Source: Immersiella caudata (lineage: Eukaryota; Ascomycota; Sordariomycetes; Sordariales; Lasiosphaeriaceae). Taken from it: DNA of 64,000 nucleotides. The translations under genes and the position numbers were made by a program. Positions 46,094 through 55,516 of the stretch are shown here, one piece after another. The stretch covers positions 1,302,001 to 1,366,000 of the forward strand of contig JAULSU010000005.1 in the NCBI GenBank assembly GCA_030512335.1. The letters run 5' to 3'. The stretch's first letter is position 1, and every line of letters begins with the position of its first letter. The notes beneath the pieces are model-generated. The model did no database searches. It saw nothing but the letters and a program-made list of their open reading frames with translations, and had not been told where the DNA came from.

Positions 46094-49000
46094 TCAAACA
46101 TTATCTCCACCATCCCAATACCTCTCCTCAACACTATCAACCGCTTCCAGTTCGACTTGCATTCGTGACCCTTCCTCTCCCTCGTGCATTTCATAAACAT
46201 ACCGGCGGCCCAGCGCCTTCATTTCTTCATTCCTCGTCGTCTCATCCATCAATGCCATCCTTCTCCCGCACAGATCCGCCCTCATCCGGGATGATCTCGA
46301 AAAATAGTAGATGGCGCCTGCCACCGTCCTTGGATCAACCGGGAGGTGAGGCCACCTCGAGAATAGCAAAGACCCCGTCAGCACAACCACCATAACAGCC
46401 AACACCGCCAAGGACGCCGATGTGCTCGCCACCCACCCGGTATACGTCTGTGTCAGGGCAAAGGGCACGTTCGCCAAAAGAGCAGGCAAGAAGATTTCGG
46501 CAACGCCGGCCATGAGTGCGGAGACAAGCAACAGACCTTGCCGTTGTCGAACGGCTGCTACTGCCCCGGAGACAACGTCCGTTGTCCATGGGGAGAGTAG
46601 GGTCGACTGCTCGGGACGACGTGGCCGCTGCGCCATGCTCGCAAAGGGCCCCACGGCTGTGAGGCCCTCAAAGAAGGCGTGCCAAAAAAGAGCAATGATA
46701 GTTCCGATAGATGCGAAAAGAAACTTGACGCCGAAGCCTTGGCTGTCCATGAAGAGCTCGAATGCGGTGAGTTCCTTGAGCTGGAAGTAGTAACCGAAGA
46801 GGGCGATCAGACCAACAAGGACTGCGAGGAAGATGGCCCGGGATGTGTAAGTTAGTGCGATGAAGGGTACACGTCGTTTCCGATTGGATTTTCGGGGCCC
46901 AGCAGTGTTGTTCCCCGCGATGTATGGTGTGGCGGGGACGATGCCGTACTCGTAGCACGACTCGACCCACTCGTCCCGGTCCATGTCAGGGCCAGCAGCC
47001 GCGTCTAAAACAGCTAGTTGGAACCGCCCTTCTTTGAAACGCTCACGAAGATCAGAATCCGACTGAATTTCGCCCCGAAACCATACTCGTAGCGCCTCGC
47101 TGTGTGACATGGACGCTGTCGCCACCAATGTCCAGGGATCAGCATGAACACCCGTCTCCCATCGTCGCAGCATTAACGCCGTTATCATCAATAGCACCAA
47201 CATGGTCGCTAGCAAAGCCACCAGCGCGTATGTCGGGCCTGGCGAAATCCCAGGAGTGACGCCACAGCCTGAAATGCTGAGATGGGTGCAGCTGCCATGG
47301 ATCTTGAAGCCGATCGCCTCCGCAGCCAGGGGTGCGAGCAGAGCAGAAAGCCATGCCCCCAGGCTCGCGAGGAGTGGCACAGGCTCGCCGCGCAAAGCCT
47401 GAGCAAAAGGCGCGACAACCGACTGGATGCCCCCAAAATCGAGTGTGAGAGTGTCTGGCCCGCGACCGCCACCACGACACGTGGCGAGAGCATGGAAAGG
47501 CTGCATATGTCTGACGCTGGAGCTGATGATGCCAAGTGGCATGGAAAGACACGCAGCGAGGATGGCCGGCAGATAAGTTACGGCAAAGTACTGCGCAGGG
47601 GTGAAGCCAGGGAGAGTGAGGAGTCCTGAATCGTCAGAACGACCATCCTCGGATGGGCGTTCTGTAGGGGCGGGTGCCAAGGTTATGGTGGTTGGCACCA
47701 TAGTCGGGGTACCGCTGATCGTTCTGGACACGCTTGTTGTTATCGTTCGGACGGGAGTTGTCATGGTGGTCCTCATTGTGGTCGGCGTGCCGTTGATAGT
47801 CGTCACAAAACTTGTGGTGATAACGCTCATCGGGATCGTCATGACTGTCTGCACGATAGTCGGCGTGCCGTTGATCGTCGTGCGCATGCTAGCTGTGATG
47901 ACTTGAGCCGGAGGGCTCGGTGTGGGCGTGATTGTGACGACTGTCTGCAAGATGGTTGGAGTGCCGTTGATGGTTGTTGCCACGGCAGTCGTCACAACAC
48001 GGCCCGGCGTGGTGGTCAAGACCATGGTTGTCGTTACTCCGCCGCTGGTGAATACAAACGGGGCAGGTGTGGTCGTACTTGTGATGACTTGGCCATTCTC
48101 AAGGGTCCTCAGGATTGTCTCTGGTGGAGGTGTAGTCGTTACTCGGGTGCCACCAACGACGGACGTCACGGTAGCAGTGGTGGGCTGACCTGGCGTGGAT
48201 ACAATGACAACGGTGACTGGCCTGCCATCCTGTGAAATCGTCAAAGTGCTCGTCTCAGCCGTCAGTCCGTCATCGGGCCGCACGACTGGGAGAGTGACCC
48301 CGCCGATTACACCCGTTTCGGTCATAACTACTGTTACGGGAGGTGGCGATGTGACAATGGTGTCCCCGGCAGCGTTTGTTGTCGTCAAGGGCGATACATG
48401 AATGGTTGACGTGATCTGCACGGTCATGGTTGTACCGCCGACGATCTCAGTCTCTGTTTTCATGGCGGGGTCCACGGTGTTGGCCCAGAGAATGTCGTCC
48501 GTGGCCTGTATGTCTTTGGTAGTGACAGCCTGAAGGGTATTAATGGTGGTTGGCTCCATGCCAGGAAAAGCGCTGCTCGGCTGGCCGACATCGTGCGTGC
48601 TGGTGGACGTGAGATTCACGATGAGCCTGGTGGTAGTTGTCGCCATGAGCGACGGTGTTGGGGGAATTTCTGGCCCGTTTGGGTAGTCCTCGTCGAAATC
48701 CAAGGTGAACTCCTCTTCTGGCAACTCCACAGTCTTGGTGCTACTCGTGCCGGTCGGCGTGCTCACGGTGGCAGCAACGACTGGGGTTGGGGTGATAGAC
48801 ACAGTAGTGTAGGTTCCGGGGCCTGCTGGAAGAGATGGAGCCGAGCTCGACGGGAGGGGGTTGGCGTCGAGGCCACCATTCGCCGTGTTTGGCGTCGAAG
48901 ATGGTTGCGAGTTGTCGGCGAAGGTGCTGTTTACCTGTCTTCTAAGACGCGCTGGCGTGCGGAGTTCCAACCTGTTGTCCCAGATGGAATCGGGCGAGAT

Positions 49001-49273
49001 TTTCGGGCTTCTGACAACATGGCGGCCGTCAACAATAGCTGAGTGATCCGAGTCGGGCATCGCGCGCTGCATTCCCACTAGAAGACCAATGGCCGCCGCC
49101 AGCAGCGCCATCGTCGTCATGAGAAATGGCCATCGTAGCGCTATTGGCTTGTAGTAGCCTCTTGGTACCAAGAAATCTTTGCGAGCGCGCTGTCGGAGAA
49201 ATGCAAGGGACTCGGAGAAGGGTGAGGGAAGCGGCGGCGCGAGAGAGGCATTTTTCGGCCTGTCGTAGCTCAT
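46094..49273 (-). CDS. DUF3433-type membrane protein with mucin-like Thr/Pro repeat region
   Basis: Intronless minus-strand gene of 1,059 residues. A basic N-terminus and one TM segment (WPFLMTTMALLAAAIGLLVG) precede a roughly 450-residue Thr/Ser/Pro/Val-rich region that would be extracellular and O-glycosylated. It ends with four imperfect 30-residue repeats built on TINGTPT, three carrying an NGT N-glycosylation sequon (the last reads ISGTPT). The C-terminal half has several TM segments and the DUF3433 pattern HADPWTLVATASMSHSEALR, followed by RVPFIALTYTSRAIFLAVLV. The family is fungal, plasma-membrane or wall-associated by inference, of unknown function. The two halves suggest a cell-wall sensor-like layout. 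It is divergent from the serine protease gene. Confidence 0.9.
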   Translation of the reverse strand: MSYDRPKNASLAPPLPSPFSESLAFLRQRARKDFLVPRGYYKPIALRWPFLMTTMALLAAAIGLLVGMQRAMPDSDHSAIVDGRHVVRSPKISPDSIWDNRLELRTPARLRRQVNSTFADNSQPSSTPNTANGGLDANPLPSSSAPSLPAGPGTYTTVSITPTPVVAATVSTPTGTSSTKTVELPEEEFTLDFDEDYPNGPEIPPTPSLMATTTTRLIVNLTSTSTHDVGQPSSAFPGMEPTTINTLQAVTTKDIQATDDILWANTVDPAMKTETEIVGGTTMTVQITSTIHVSPLTTTNAAGDTIVTSPPPVTVVMTETGVIGGVTLPVVRPDDGLTAETSTLTISQDGRPVTVVIVSTPGQPTTATVTSVVGGTRVTTTPPPETILRTLENGQVITSTTTPAPFVFTSGGVTTTMVLTTTPGRVVTTAVATTINGTPTILQTVVTITPTPSPPAQVITASMRTTINGTPTIVQTVMTIPMSVITTSFVTTINGTPTTMRTTMTTPVRTITTSVSRTISGTPTMVPTTITLAPAPTERPSEDGRSDDSGLLTLPGFTPAQYFAVTYLPAILAACLSMPLGIISSSVRHMQPFHALATCRGGGRGPDTLTLDFGGIQSVVAPFAQALRGEPVPLLASLGAWLSALLAPLAAEAIGFKIHGSCTHLSISGCGVTPGISPGPTYALVALLATMLVLLMITALMLRRWETGVHADPWTLVATASMSHSEALRVWFRGEIQSDSDLRERFKEGRFQLAVLDAAAGPDMDRDEWVESCYEYGIVPATPYIAGNNTAGPRKSNRKRRVPFIALTYTSRAIFLAVLVGLIALFGYYFQLKELTAFELFMDSQGFGVKFLFASIGTIIALFWHAFFEGLTAVGPFASMAQRPRRPEQSTLLSPWTTDVVSGAVAAVRQRQGLLLVSALMAGVAEIFLPALLANVPFALTQTYTGWVASTSASLAVLAVMVVVLTGSLLFSRWPHLPVDPRTVAGAIYYFSRSSRMRADLCGRRMALMDETTRNEEMKALGRRYVYEMHEGEEGSRMQVELEAVDSVEERYWDGGDNV
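47690..48030 (-). repeat. Tandem TINGTPT-type coding repeats
   Basis: Four diverged copies, each about 80-90 bp, inside the DUF3433 gene. Cores lie near plus-strand 47706, 47785, 47863 and 47956, recognisable by GTGCCGTTGAT or its variant GTACCGCTGAT. Confidence 0.8.
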
Positions 49274-50019
49274 CCCGTCAACTGGCGGGCGGTGGCTTTG
49301 CCGGGACCGCGCTCCCAGGAAGAACGAAGGGGAGAAGCTGCATTACGTGGGGATTTGCCCAAAAGAAGCCAAAATGGTCGCTCGCACATGGCAGCGAGTG
49401 GTATATCAGGCTGCCCTGTCCCGATTTTCACATGCCGTTGGAAAAAAAACGCCCAGCGGCAGTTGGGTTCGCTTGGGAATCAGCGGAGTGAGTCGTGGTT
49501 GCCTTTCCAGTGCCTGCACGCATAGGCCATTGGTTGAGGTTGACGGGATGATGCAGCCCCTCTTGCCGTGTCCCAACCAACCATCACGCGTGCTCGACCC
49601 TCATCGGCTCGTCCCAGGAGACAGCATTCTGGGATTGGCTCCTTGACACTGGCACTTGACCATCCTTGCTGAAGAGGCGTCCAATGGAGATCAAGCACCA
49701 GTCGACTGGTCGTTATCGTGCAGCTCAGCCCCAGTCCGAGCCACCGCCAAAAAAAACGCCTCCAACGCAACGGCGAGCGACCACACACCGACAACCATGC
49801 GGCTGGGGCGCCGAAAGTCTCGGCGGGGAGCCAGCAGACGGGCGCGGCCTATCTCGATGCCGATTTAATTGACGGTCCGATCGCGTCCGCATTTTGAATC
49901 GGGTTCCGCATATTTCGTGGGTCGTACCTTTCGCCCCCATCTGCGATTCCCCCGTATTCTCTTGTGCGCGCCAGTCTGACGGACCCAAGGACTTCTAGAA
50001 TCAACAGCGACCGGCAAGA
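49274..50019. other. Divergent promoter region, about 750 bp
   Basis: Shared 5' region of the DUF3433 gene (minus) and the serine protease gene (plus). Short frames on both strands lack family features. No obvious TATA box next to either start. Confidence 0.6.
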
Positions 50020-51147
50020 ATGGACAATCCAACTCCACCGCGCGACGACGAACCGCGCCGTCGGAGAGACGGGGACGGACCCAGAACACGCGGGGCGTCA
50101 TCCTTTTCACTCTTTGCGGTTCTCCTCGCAATCCTCGTTGTTCTCATCGCTATTCTGATCAACCTGCTCGGAATCGGGAAACCGCAGAAGCCGAAGCCGG
50201 ACAACGGCCCCATCGGAGTTCGCATCAAGTATGAGGATCTGCTCCGCTTCACTGAGCCGTACCATCTTCTCTACGATCAAGACCTGCCGCCATTCCACAC
50301 CATGGAAACCCGTCGCTTTGACACACCGACCGTTAATGCAACCTGCCCCGGACCTACAGCGCCGATCTCCATATCGCACGTCGCGAACTCGTCAGCCAGA
50401 TTCAGCACCATCGATCCCGCCCAGCGCGCTTGCGGCATCTACCCTACCGTGGGCAAGCTGACAACCAGCATCCAGTCCTGCACCGGCATCATGGTCTGGA
50501 AGGACGTCGTTCTGACAGCAGACCATTGCTTGCCATGGGGTAGAGACCGACGGGTCTGGGAGAGCATCAAGTTCACGCCGGCCTACGATGGCACAACCCC
50601 GCACCCCGAGCTATACGGCTCTGCTTCAGCCGTCCGTTGTGCCGGGGTTGATCCCCCGCTCCAAGATGGCCGCGACATGGCCGTCTGCAAGCTCAACGTT
50701 TCCATCGGCGACGCATGCGGTAAAGCCAAGCTCGGGGAGCCCCCCGCCGGATGGAACGCAGAATGGTACAAGTCCCGCCGTTGGTATAGCATCGGATATC
50801 CCCGCAGCGTCGACGAGGGCAAGAAACCCCAGAGGCATGGAAGCTTTCTCATCAACGACGTCAAGCTTATCAACGACAACGATGGATGTCATGTCCTTAA
50901 CACGGACTTTTTCGCAGACCAGGGTTGGTCGGGCGGCCCGGTCTATTACTATGATGAGGCTACTGGGAAATCCAGCGTCGAGGGTGTTGTTATCAACTGC
51001 GAGGGTCCCGGAGGCGGCCCAAGCGGTTGTTCCGGAGCTACTGGCACCAATATTGCCGCCGGGAAACGGATGAAGGCGCTTGTGGAGTATGGGATTGTGA
51101 GATCACAGGTCCCTTCGCGTTGGGTATTTGACGCTTGGAATTTGTGA
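50020..51147 (+). CDS. Membrane-anchored trypsin-like serine protease
   Basis: Single-exon gene of 375 residues. An N-terminal basic, cytoplasmic-type segment is followed by one TM helix (about residues 28-51, LFAVLLAILVVLIAILINLL), predicting a type II membrane protein with its protease outside or in the secretory lumen. The chymotrypsin/V8-like triad is readable: His169 in LTADHCLP, Asp219 in GRDMAVC, Ser304 in DQGWSGGPV. The usual Asp of GDSGGP is Trp here. Several Cys residues suggest disulphides (CGIYP, QSCTG, DACGK, GCHVL). A membrane-tethered trypsin-like enzyme is unusual in fungi. It lies between the DUF3433 gene and a HET remnant. Substrate and pathway are unknown. Confidence 0.9.
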   Translation: MDNPTPPRDDEPRRRRDGDGPRTRGASSFSLFAVLLAILVVLIAILINLLGIGKPQKPKPDNGPIGVRIKYEDLLRFTEPYHLLYDQDLPPFHTMETRRFDTPTVNATCPGPTAPISISHVANSSARFSTIDPAQRACGIYPTVGKLTTSIQSCTGIMVWKDVVLTADHCLPWGRDRRVWESIKFTPAYDGTTPHPELYGSASAVRCAGVDPPLQDGRDMAVCKLNVSIGDACGKAKLGEPPAGWNAEWYKSRRWYSIGYPRSVDEGKKPQRHGSFLINDVKLINDNDGCHVLNTDFFADQGWSGGPVYYYDEATGKSSVEGVVINCEGPGGGPSGCSGATGTNIAAGKRMKALVEYGIVRSQVPSRWVFDAWNL

Positions 51148-51185
51148 TGATAGCAACAACACTTTTGTTCCTGGGATGGCCAATT

Positions 51186-52591
51186 CTAAACAATCAAGAC
51201 CTTTCGCATCACAGCCCCGTCAATAAGATCCCGGGCCGTCTCCAGACTTTCGTAATACCTTCGCCCTCTGGTTCCATCACCAAGCCCAATCCTCCGCCAT
51301 GTCGCCGGGGTTTCTTCATTACGCTCTAGGACCGGAAAGTACGTGATATACTCACCATCTTTGCCTGAATATGCCGATATCCTCATGCACCAATGCTTAG
51401 CTTCAGACTCCTCAGGAGCTGCGCCACAGCTCTTGCACCAGGGGTGTCGTTCCTTCGATTTCCAGCACCGAAAGTCACCATCCCCCGAGTTGATGTCCAC
51501 CCGCGCTTCTCATCAATAGTAACATCATGAACTTGGCCATTGTGACTCCGTACAAAGGTAGTATTGACTCTCCCCGGCTCGAGTTCGTCGTCGGGGTCAT
51601 CCATAGTGGCCACCTTGACCGGCACGATGGGCCCTTCTAGCGAGAGTGTCCCGCTTATCACCTCCCCTGCGTAATCCTCTGCATATTCTGGCACACAATA
51701 CGTCTCCGTATGGTTGATTGTGACGTGTGACTCTTTACTTTGGTTGTCGAAGGTATAGTGGCTATAGTAGACGGGGCCGTCAATGTGAAGCCCAAGACCA
51801 GGAGGGGCAACAGACATGGCATGGCGAGGATGAGGTCCATAACAAACTCCCCATGCGAGGTGGGAAGTTAAACGCTCCCGAAAAAAAGCCGGCAAGGTAA
51901 AATGAGCCGTTCAGGTCATGACTCGTTGATCTCTGGGAGGTGTGGGTTAGCGAAAAATGATCACCCCAGGGGTATGTTCCTTGAGGCTTGACTCACACAT
52001 ATCCCTGCTCCAATCTGCTGTGCAATCCCGGAAATGGCGACCAGTCTGTCTGATAGTTTCGAAAGCTTCCAGCGAGAGTACCCTATAACGAGTTTCATCC
52101 ATCCATCCAGAGGAAATACCTCCGTGGAAGAGACTGGCGTCCCAATCGCCATATGATCCCAGTTATGGCGCCCATCGCTAAGCGTGAATGACCTGAACAT
52201 GGGATGCCCGTCGCTTTCTGCGTGGTCTCGAGATTTACAGATGGTTTCAAGACACTCCCAAATGAGTTCCAAACCCTGTGTAGTGCACAATGCGTTTCGA
52301 CAGAAAGGATTCCTGCAACGTCCAGCCACGACACATGAGAGAGGGAAAGAAGTAATCACCAGCGGGTAACTTTCGTCGCCGCAGATAAAAGTCGAGGAAC
52401 GCTTCTTCGACTTGAACTTGGAACGGTCGTTGCCATTCGGGCTTCCCAAACTGCTGCTCTCCGGGAAAGCCGGCAGATATTAGCCGAAGCTGAGCCGGGG
52501 CTGATCTGGACTGATCAAACGTGACGAAGAGACACGTGACTATGAGCATGGGTGGTCCCTTGGGTTGGATAGCAATGCGTCGATCAATCAA
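51186..52591 (-). pseudogene. HET protein C-terminal remnant
   Basis: Minus-strand pieces of the downstream half of a HET protein; the HET motif proper is absent. 52591-52270 reads GDYFFPSLMCRGWTLQESFL, SKRIVHYTG; the frame then shifts at AAACCC (plus strand 52271-52276) to LELIWECLETICKSRDHAES, ending in a probable GTGAGT donor near 51995. Further on, LPAFFRERLTSHLAWGVCYG and GEVISGTLSLEGPIVPVKVA are followed by a shift in the GGG run (plus CCC 51500-51502) to DINSGDGDFRCWKSKERHPW, ending at 51186. RGWTLQE and LELIWEC are diagnostic for the region after the HET domain. With two indels and no N-terminus this is a dead copy. Confidence 0.8.
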
Positions 52592-53235
52592 CTCAATCCG
52601 GTCACTGTTGGTGAACTCTCAGCCAAACAAGTAGCGGCTTCGTGCCACCAGAAACTCTGCGCCGATGCACATATGAACCTGTCACGTGGTTACCCCCGTG
52701 ACCCATCAGCCACCCCTGAGGCTCAGCCTCATCATTCCGCCTCGATCCTTGGCCTGTGGCTGCGGCCTTGGCAGAAGCCACCATGAAACCCTCATCACCA
52801 ACGAAGGCCACACTGCAAGGCCATTAGCTGGAAGGACAACCATTCACACCAAGACCAATCTTGTGGGGCGCGCCTATTGGCTTGGCCATATCACTGATGA
52901 AAACCCATGGAATGACATGGTCGTTCGAGGCCTCCGGCCCCAGCGTATTTGTACTATTACATCCTGCAACCAGATAGTTAGAAGGTCATGGATCTCTTGA
53001 GACCATTTTGACAATTATTCTTGAATTGAACTGTTGAAGCGCCCACAGGGCCACTCTTGCGTTCCAAGCCACAACTTCCGCCACACCAACTGAGCCACAA
53101 GTTGTCCCTTGTCACAGAACCCAATCTCGCGGCTTGTTTCATCTATTCTCATGGATCACATTTCCGTTCTCTCTCGGCTTTTAAACCTTTGAGTTGAAAA
53201 AAATCATTCATTTGACCCTATACGGCGCTTGAAAT
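52592..53235. other. Intergenic, about 640 bp
   Basis: Divergent 5' region between the HET remnant and the hypothetical gene. The missing N-terminal HET coding sequence is not found here. Confidence 0.6.
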
Positions 53236-54435
53236 ATGCCGGGATTTAAGTCTCTCGACGGCGCCGCAGCGGCAGACCTCTTTGAAAAACATGGTGTCAG
53301 GCTTTTTCTCAATTTCCTGGCTGGCGGATACCCGGGGTTGATTTTTGGAGCTGCACAGACAGCTTCCGCAATCTATGCCGATGTCAATGCCGTTCGAGCG
53401 TCTCGAGCGCAGCACAGCGCTGCTACTTCTCAGCAACAGACCTCTGAAGCCGAGTTCCGGGCTGCTGAAGCAAACCGTCTATTTTACGAGGAGCTTCAGA
53501 AGAATATTCCCCAAATCCTCCGCAGTATTCGGCCAACGGAAATTCGGGTACCTGATGGTGCGTTCAACTCGACCCCGGGCTACGCAATCTGGTTTCAGTC
53601 CGCTGCGGTTGCGGCAATGCCCCTCATTCTCATGGAAATCAGCGCGGCAATCCAGAGGGTTGGCGGCAAACTGGAAGCGATACACAATGAGCTGGCAGTT
53701 GCAACAGTTGCGAGGGTGCAAGGATGGGCGACAGATGGATTCGGATCTCACATACATCGCTTCGTTCGAAACGAGATGAGGGCTCAACAGCGAGATGAGC
53801 GCAGGCACTACTATTACATCTGGCATCCAGACACGGACTGGTACCCCGTCTTTGAGGAACGGCTGAGGAATGAACCCCTCCCTTCTAACTTTGGGGGTTA
53901 CAACACGGACTTGGCAACGTTGTGCCTTTGGATGAGTCTTAATCGGCACGTTCTCAGGACCACCACTCCGAATGGAGACACGGCCGTCTTCCACCTTCTT
54001 ATTCCAGCTTACAGCCCCATCGTTATTGAAGACCCCATTACTTTCCACCGAAACCTCTTTCCGCTCGTCGTCACGGGACAAAGGCATCGAGGCCTTGATC
54101 TTGTCGGCCTCAATGTTCGGGGGATTAGTAGAGAATTGACGCTCAAACAAATTAGCAATGTAGCCCCAGAAGAGCATCAGATGTTCGACGCAGGTATGAA
54201 GGGTTTCTTCGGGTGCTGGTTAGGAGCTGTGGGTTGTGTCGCAGCCGCAGTAATATTTCCTCCTTGTGCACCGATTGTGCTGGAGTTTGGGTTTACGGGA
54301 TTTGTTTTTGGCGGGATGTCCTCTGGAACTGTGGCTCTTGGGGGCGGATTATACGAGGACTTGACGAGAAAGAGGACTCAGGTCTTGGGTGTGCCTTTGT
54401 TGCTTGATCCTGACATGCAGGAGCCACTGGATTGA
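53236..54435 (+). CDS. Hypothetical protein with C-terminal Gly-rich hydrophobic region
   Basis: Single open frame of 399 residues from MPGFKSLDGAAAADLFEKHG. I do not recognise the family. The N-terminal third is amphipathic and Ala-rich (YADVNAVRASRAQHSAATSQ), perhaps helical. A short hydrophobic part near residue 115 (IWFQSAAVAAMPLILMEIS) and a long Gly-rich hydrophobic C-terminal stretch at about 325-378 (GCWLGAVGCVAAAVIFPP; EFGFTGFVFGGMSSGTVALG) suggest membrane insertion. A pore-forming or membrane-active role is conceivable given the neighbourhood, but nothing shows it directly. Confidence 0.65.
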   Translation: MPGFKSLDGAAAADLFEKHGVRLFLNFLAGGYPGLIFGAAQTASAIYADVNAVRASRAQHSAATSQQQTSEAEFRAAEANRLFYEELQKNIPQILRSIRPTEIRVPDGAFNSTPGYAIWFQSAAVAAMPLILMEISAAIQRVGGKLEAIHNELAVATVARVQGWATDGFGSHIHRFVRNEMRAQQRDERRHYYYIWHPDTDWYPVFEERLRNEPLPSNFGGYNTDLATLCLWMSLNRHVLRTTTPNGDTAVFHLLIPAYSPIVIEDPITFHRNLFPLVVTGQRHRGLDLVGLNVRGISRELTLKQISNVAPEEHQMFDAGMKGFFGCWLGAVGCVAAAVIFPPCAPIVLEFGFTGFVFGGMSSGTVALGGGLYEDLTRKRTQVLGVPLLLDPDMQEPLD

Positions 54436-55386
54436 GCACATCGTTTTTCATGTCCTCAGTTCATTGAATTTAGGTAGACATCCAAGGCTTTTGAAACACT
54501 GCTTAGCTGCCAAAACATGGAACTTCCGAAGTAGGTATTGAATTACAATACAACGGGGAGGTTTCGAGCATATCAGAAATGCTTCAGCATGTCGGCCGCG
54601 CCGCGCCGAGAGACAGTTCCTTCCGACACGCAGCGCACAAAGTAGCCTCCGATTAGGAAGCCCAATAGCCCTTACCGAGCACGGAATCATGGCGCAAAGC
54701 ATTTGTTCGATTCGCGGTCTCGGCCGGAAATGATCCTCCGCCAGTGTTGAGCCATGATTTCCGTCAACTTCAGCCAGCCCACCCCTTGGCGGGATGGGCA
54801 GGTCCAAGGGCAAGACGCAAACAAGTTGCTCGGTAGTGTGAAGGGGATCGACCTTCGACCTTGAGACACTTGTACGCAAGCTTGCGCTGCTCTGTCGGAC
54901 CGAGCACTTACCAGGATGTGCCGTACTTCAGCCAAGCTACCAGCCCTTTTCGGCACAAGGAATTCGAGAAGCATAATAAATATGGTGAGAACTCAGGAGA
55001 GGAGGATGACGACGAAGACCAACACAAAGGAAAAGGAAACCATTGGGCGGTGGGTCGGCAACTACAACAACGATAACAACCGGACCGTGGTTGGACCTGT
55101 TTGTCCGACGCACCAAGGTCAGGATAAGGAAGCACAGGTTTCATCGAAGCTCACCTTTGTAGATGCCAAAGAAAAATGCACTCCTCCGGAGCCGCTAGGA
55201 TTGGCAATCCGCAGACGTCCTCTCGCAGGCATCGGGTAGGGGCAGCGCATCGGAAGCCGTCGGGTGCTGCGCGTACGTATCATGCCTTTGACAGCCATGC
55301 AGACGTCATGGGACGTAGATCATTAGAGTCTCGTCGGCTACATGTTAGTTTCCAGCCCTCCCATCCAGCAGAGCCTTGGAGCCACG
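54436..55386. other. Intergenic, about 950 bp
   Basis: Between the hypothetical gene and the transposon. Short open frames on both strands without domain features. Confidence 0.5.
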
Positions 55387-55388
55387 TA

Positions 55389-55430
55389 GAAGGGGCGACC
55401 CAACACACGGACCGCCCCACAGCCGGACAT
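55389..55430 (+). repeat. Left terminal inverted repeat of the pogo/Fot1 element
   Basis: 42 bp repeat starting GAAGGGGCGACCCAACACAC. Two mismatches to the reverse complement of the right end. Confidence 0.95.
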
Positions 55431-55516
55431 TGTGATCGACATCGTGAAATGACAACCCCCCAATTTCCAACCACCACAACTCCATCATTTTTGCTCCAAA
55501 CAACACCAAATTCGAG

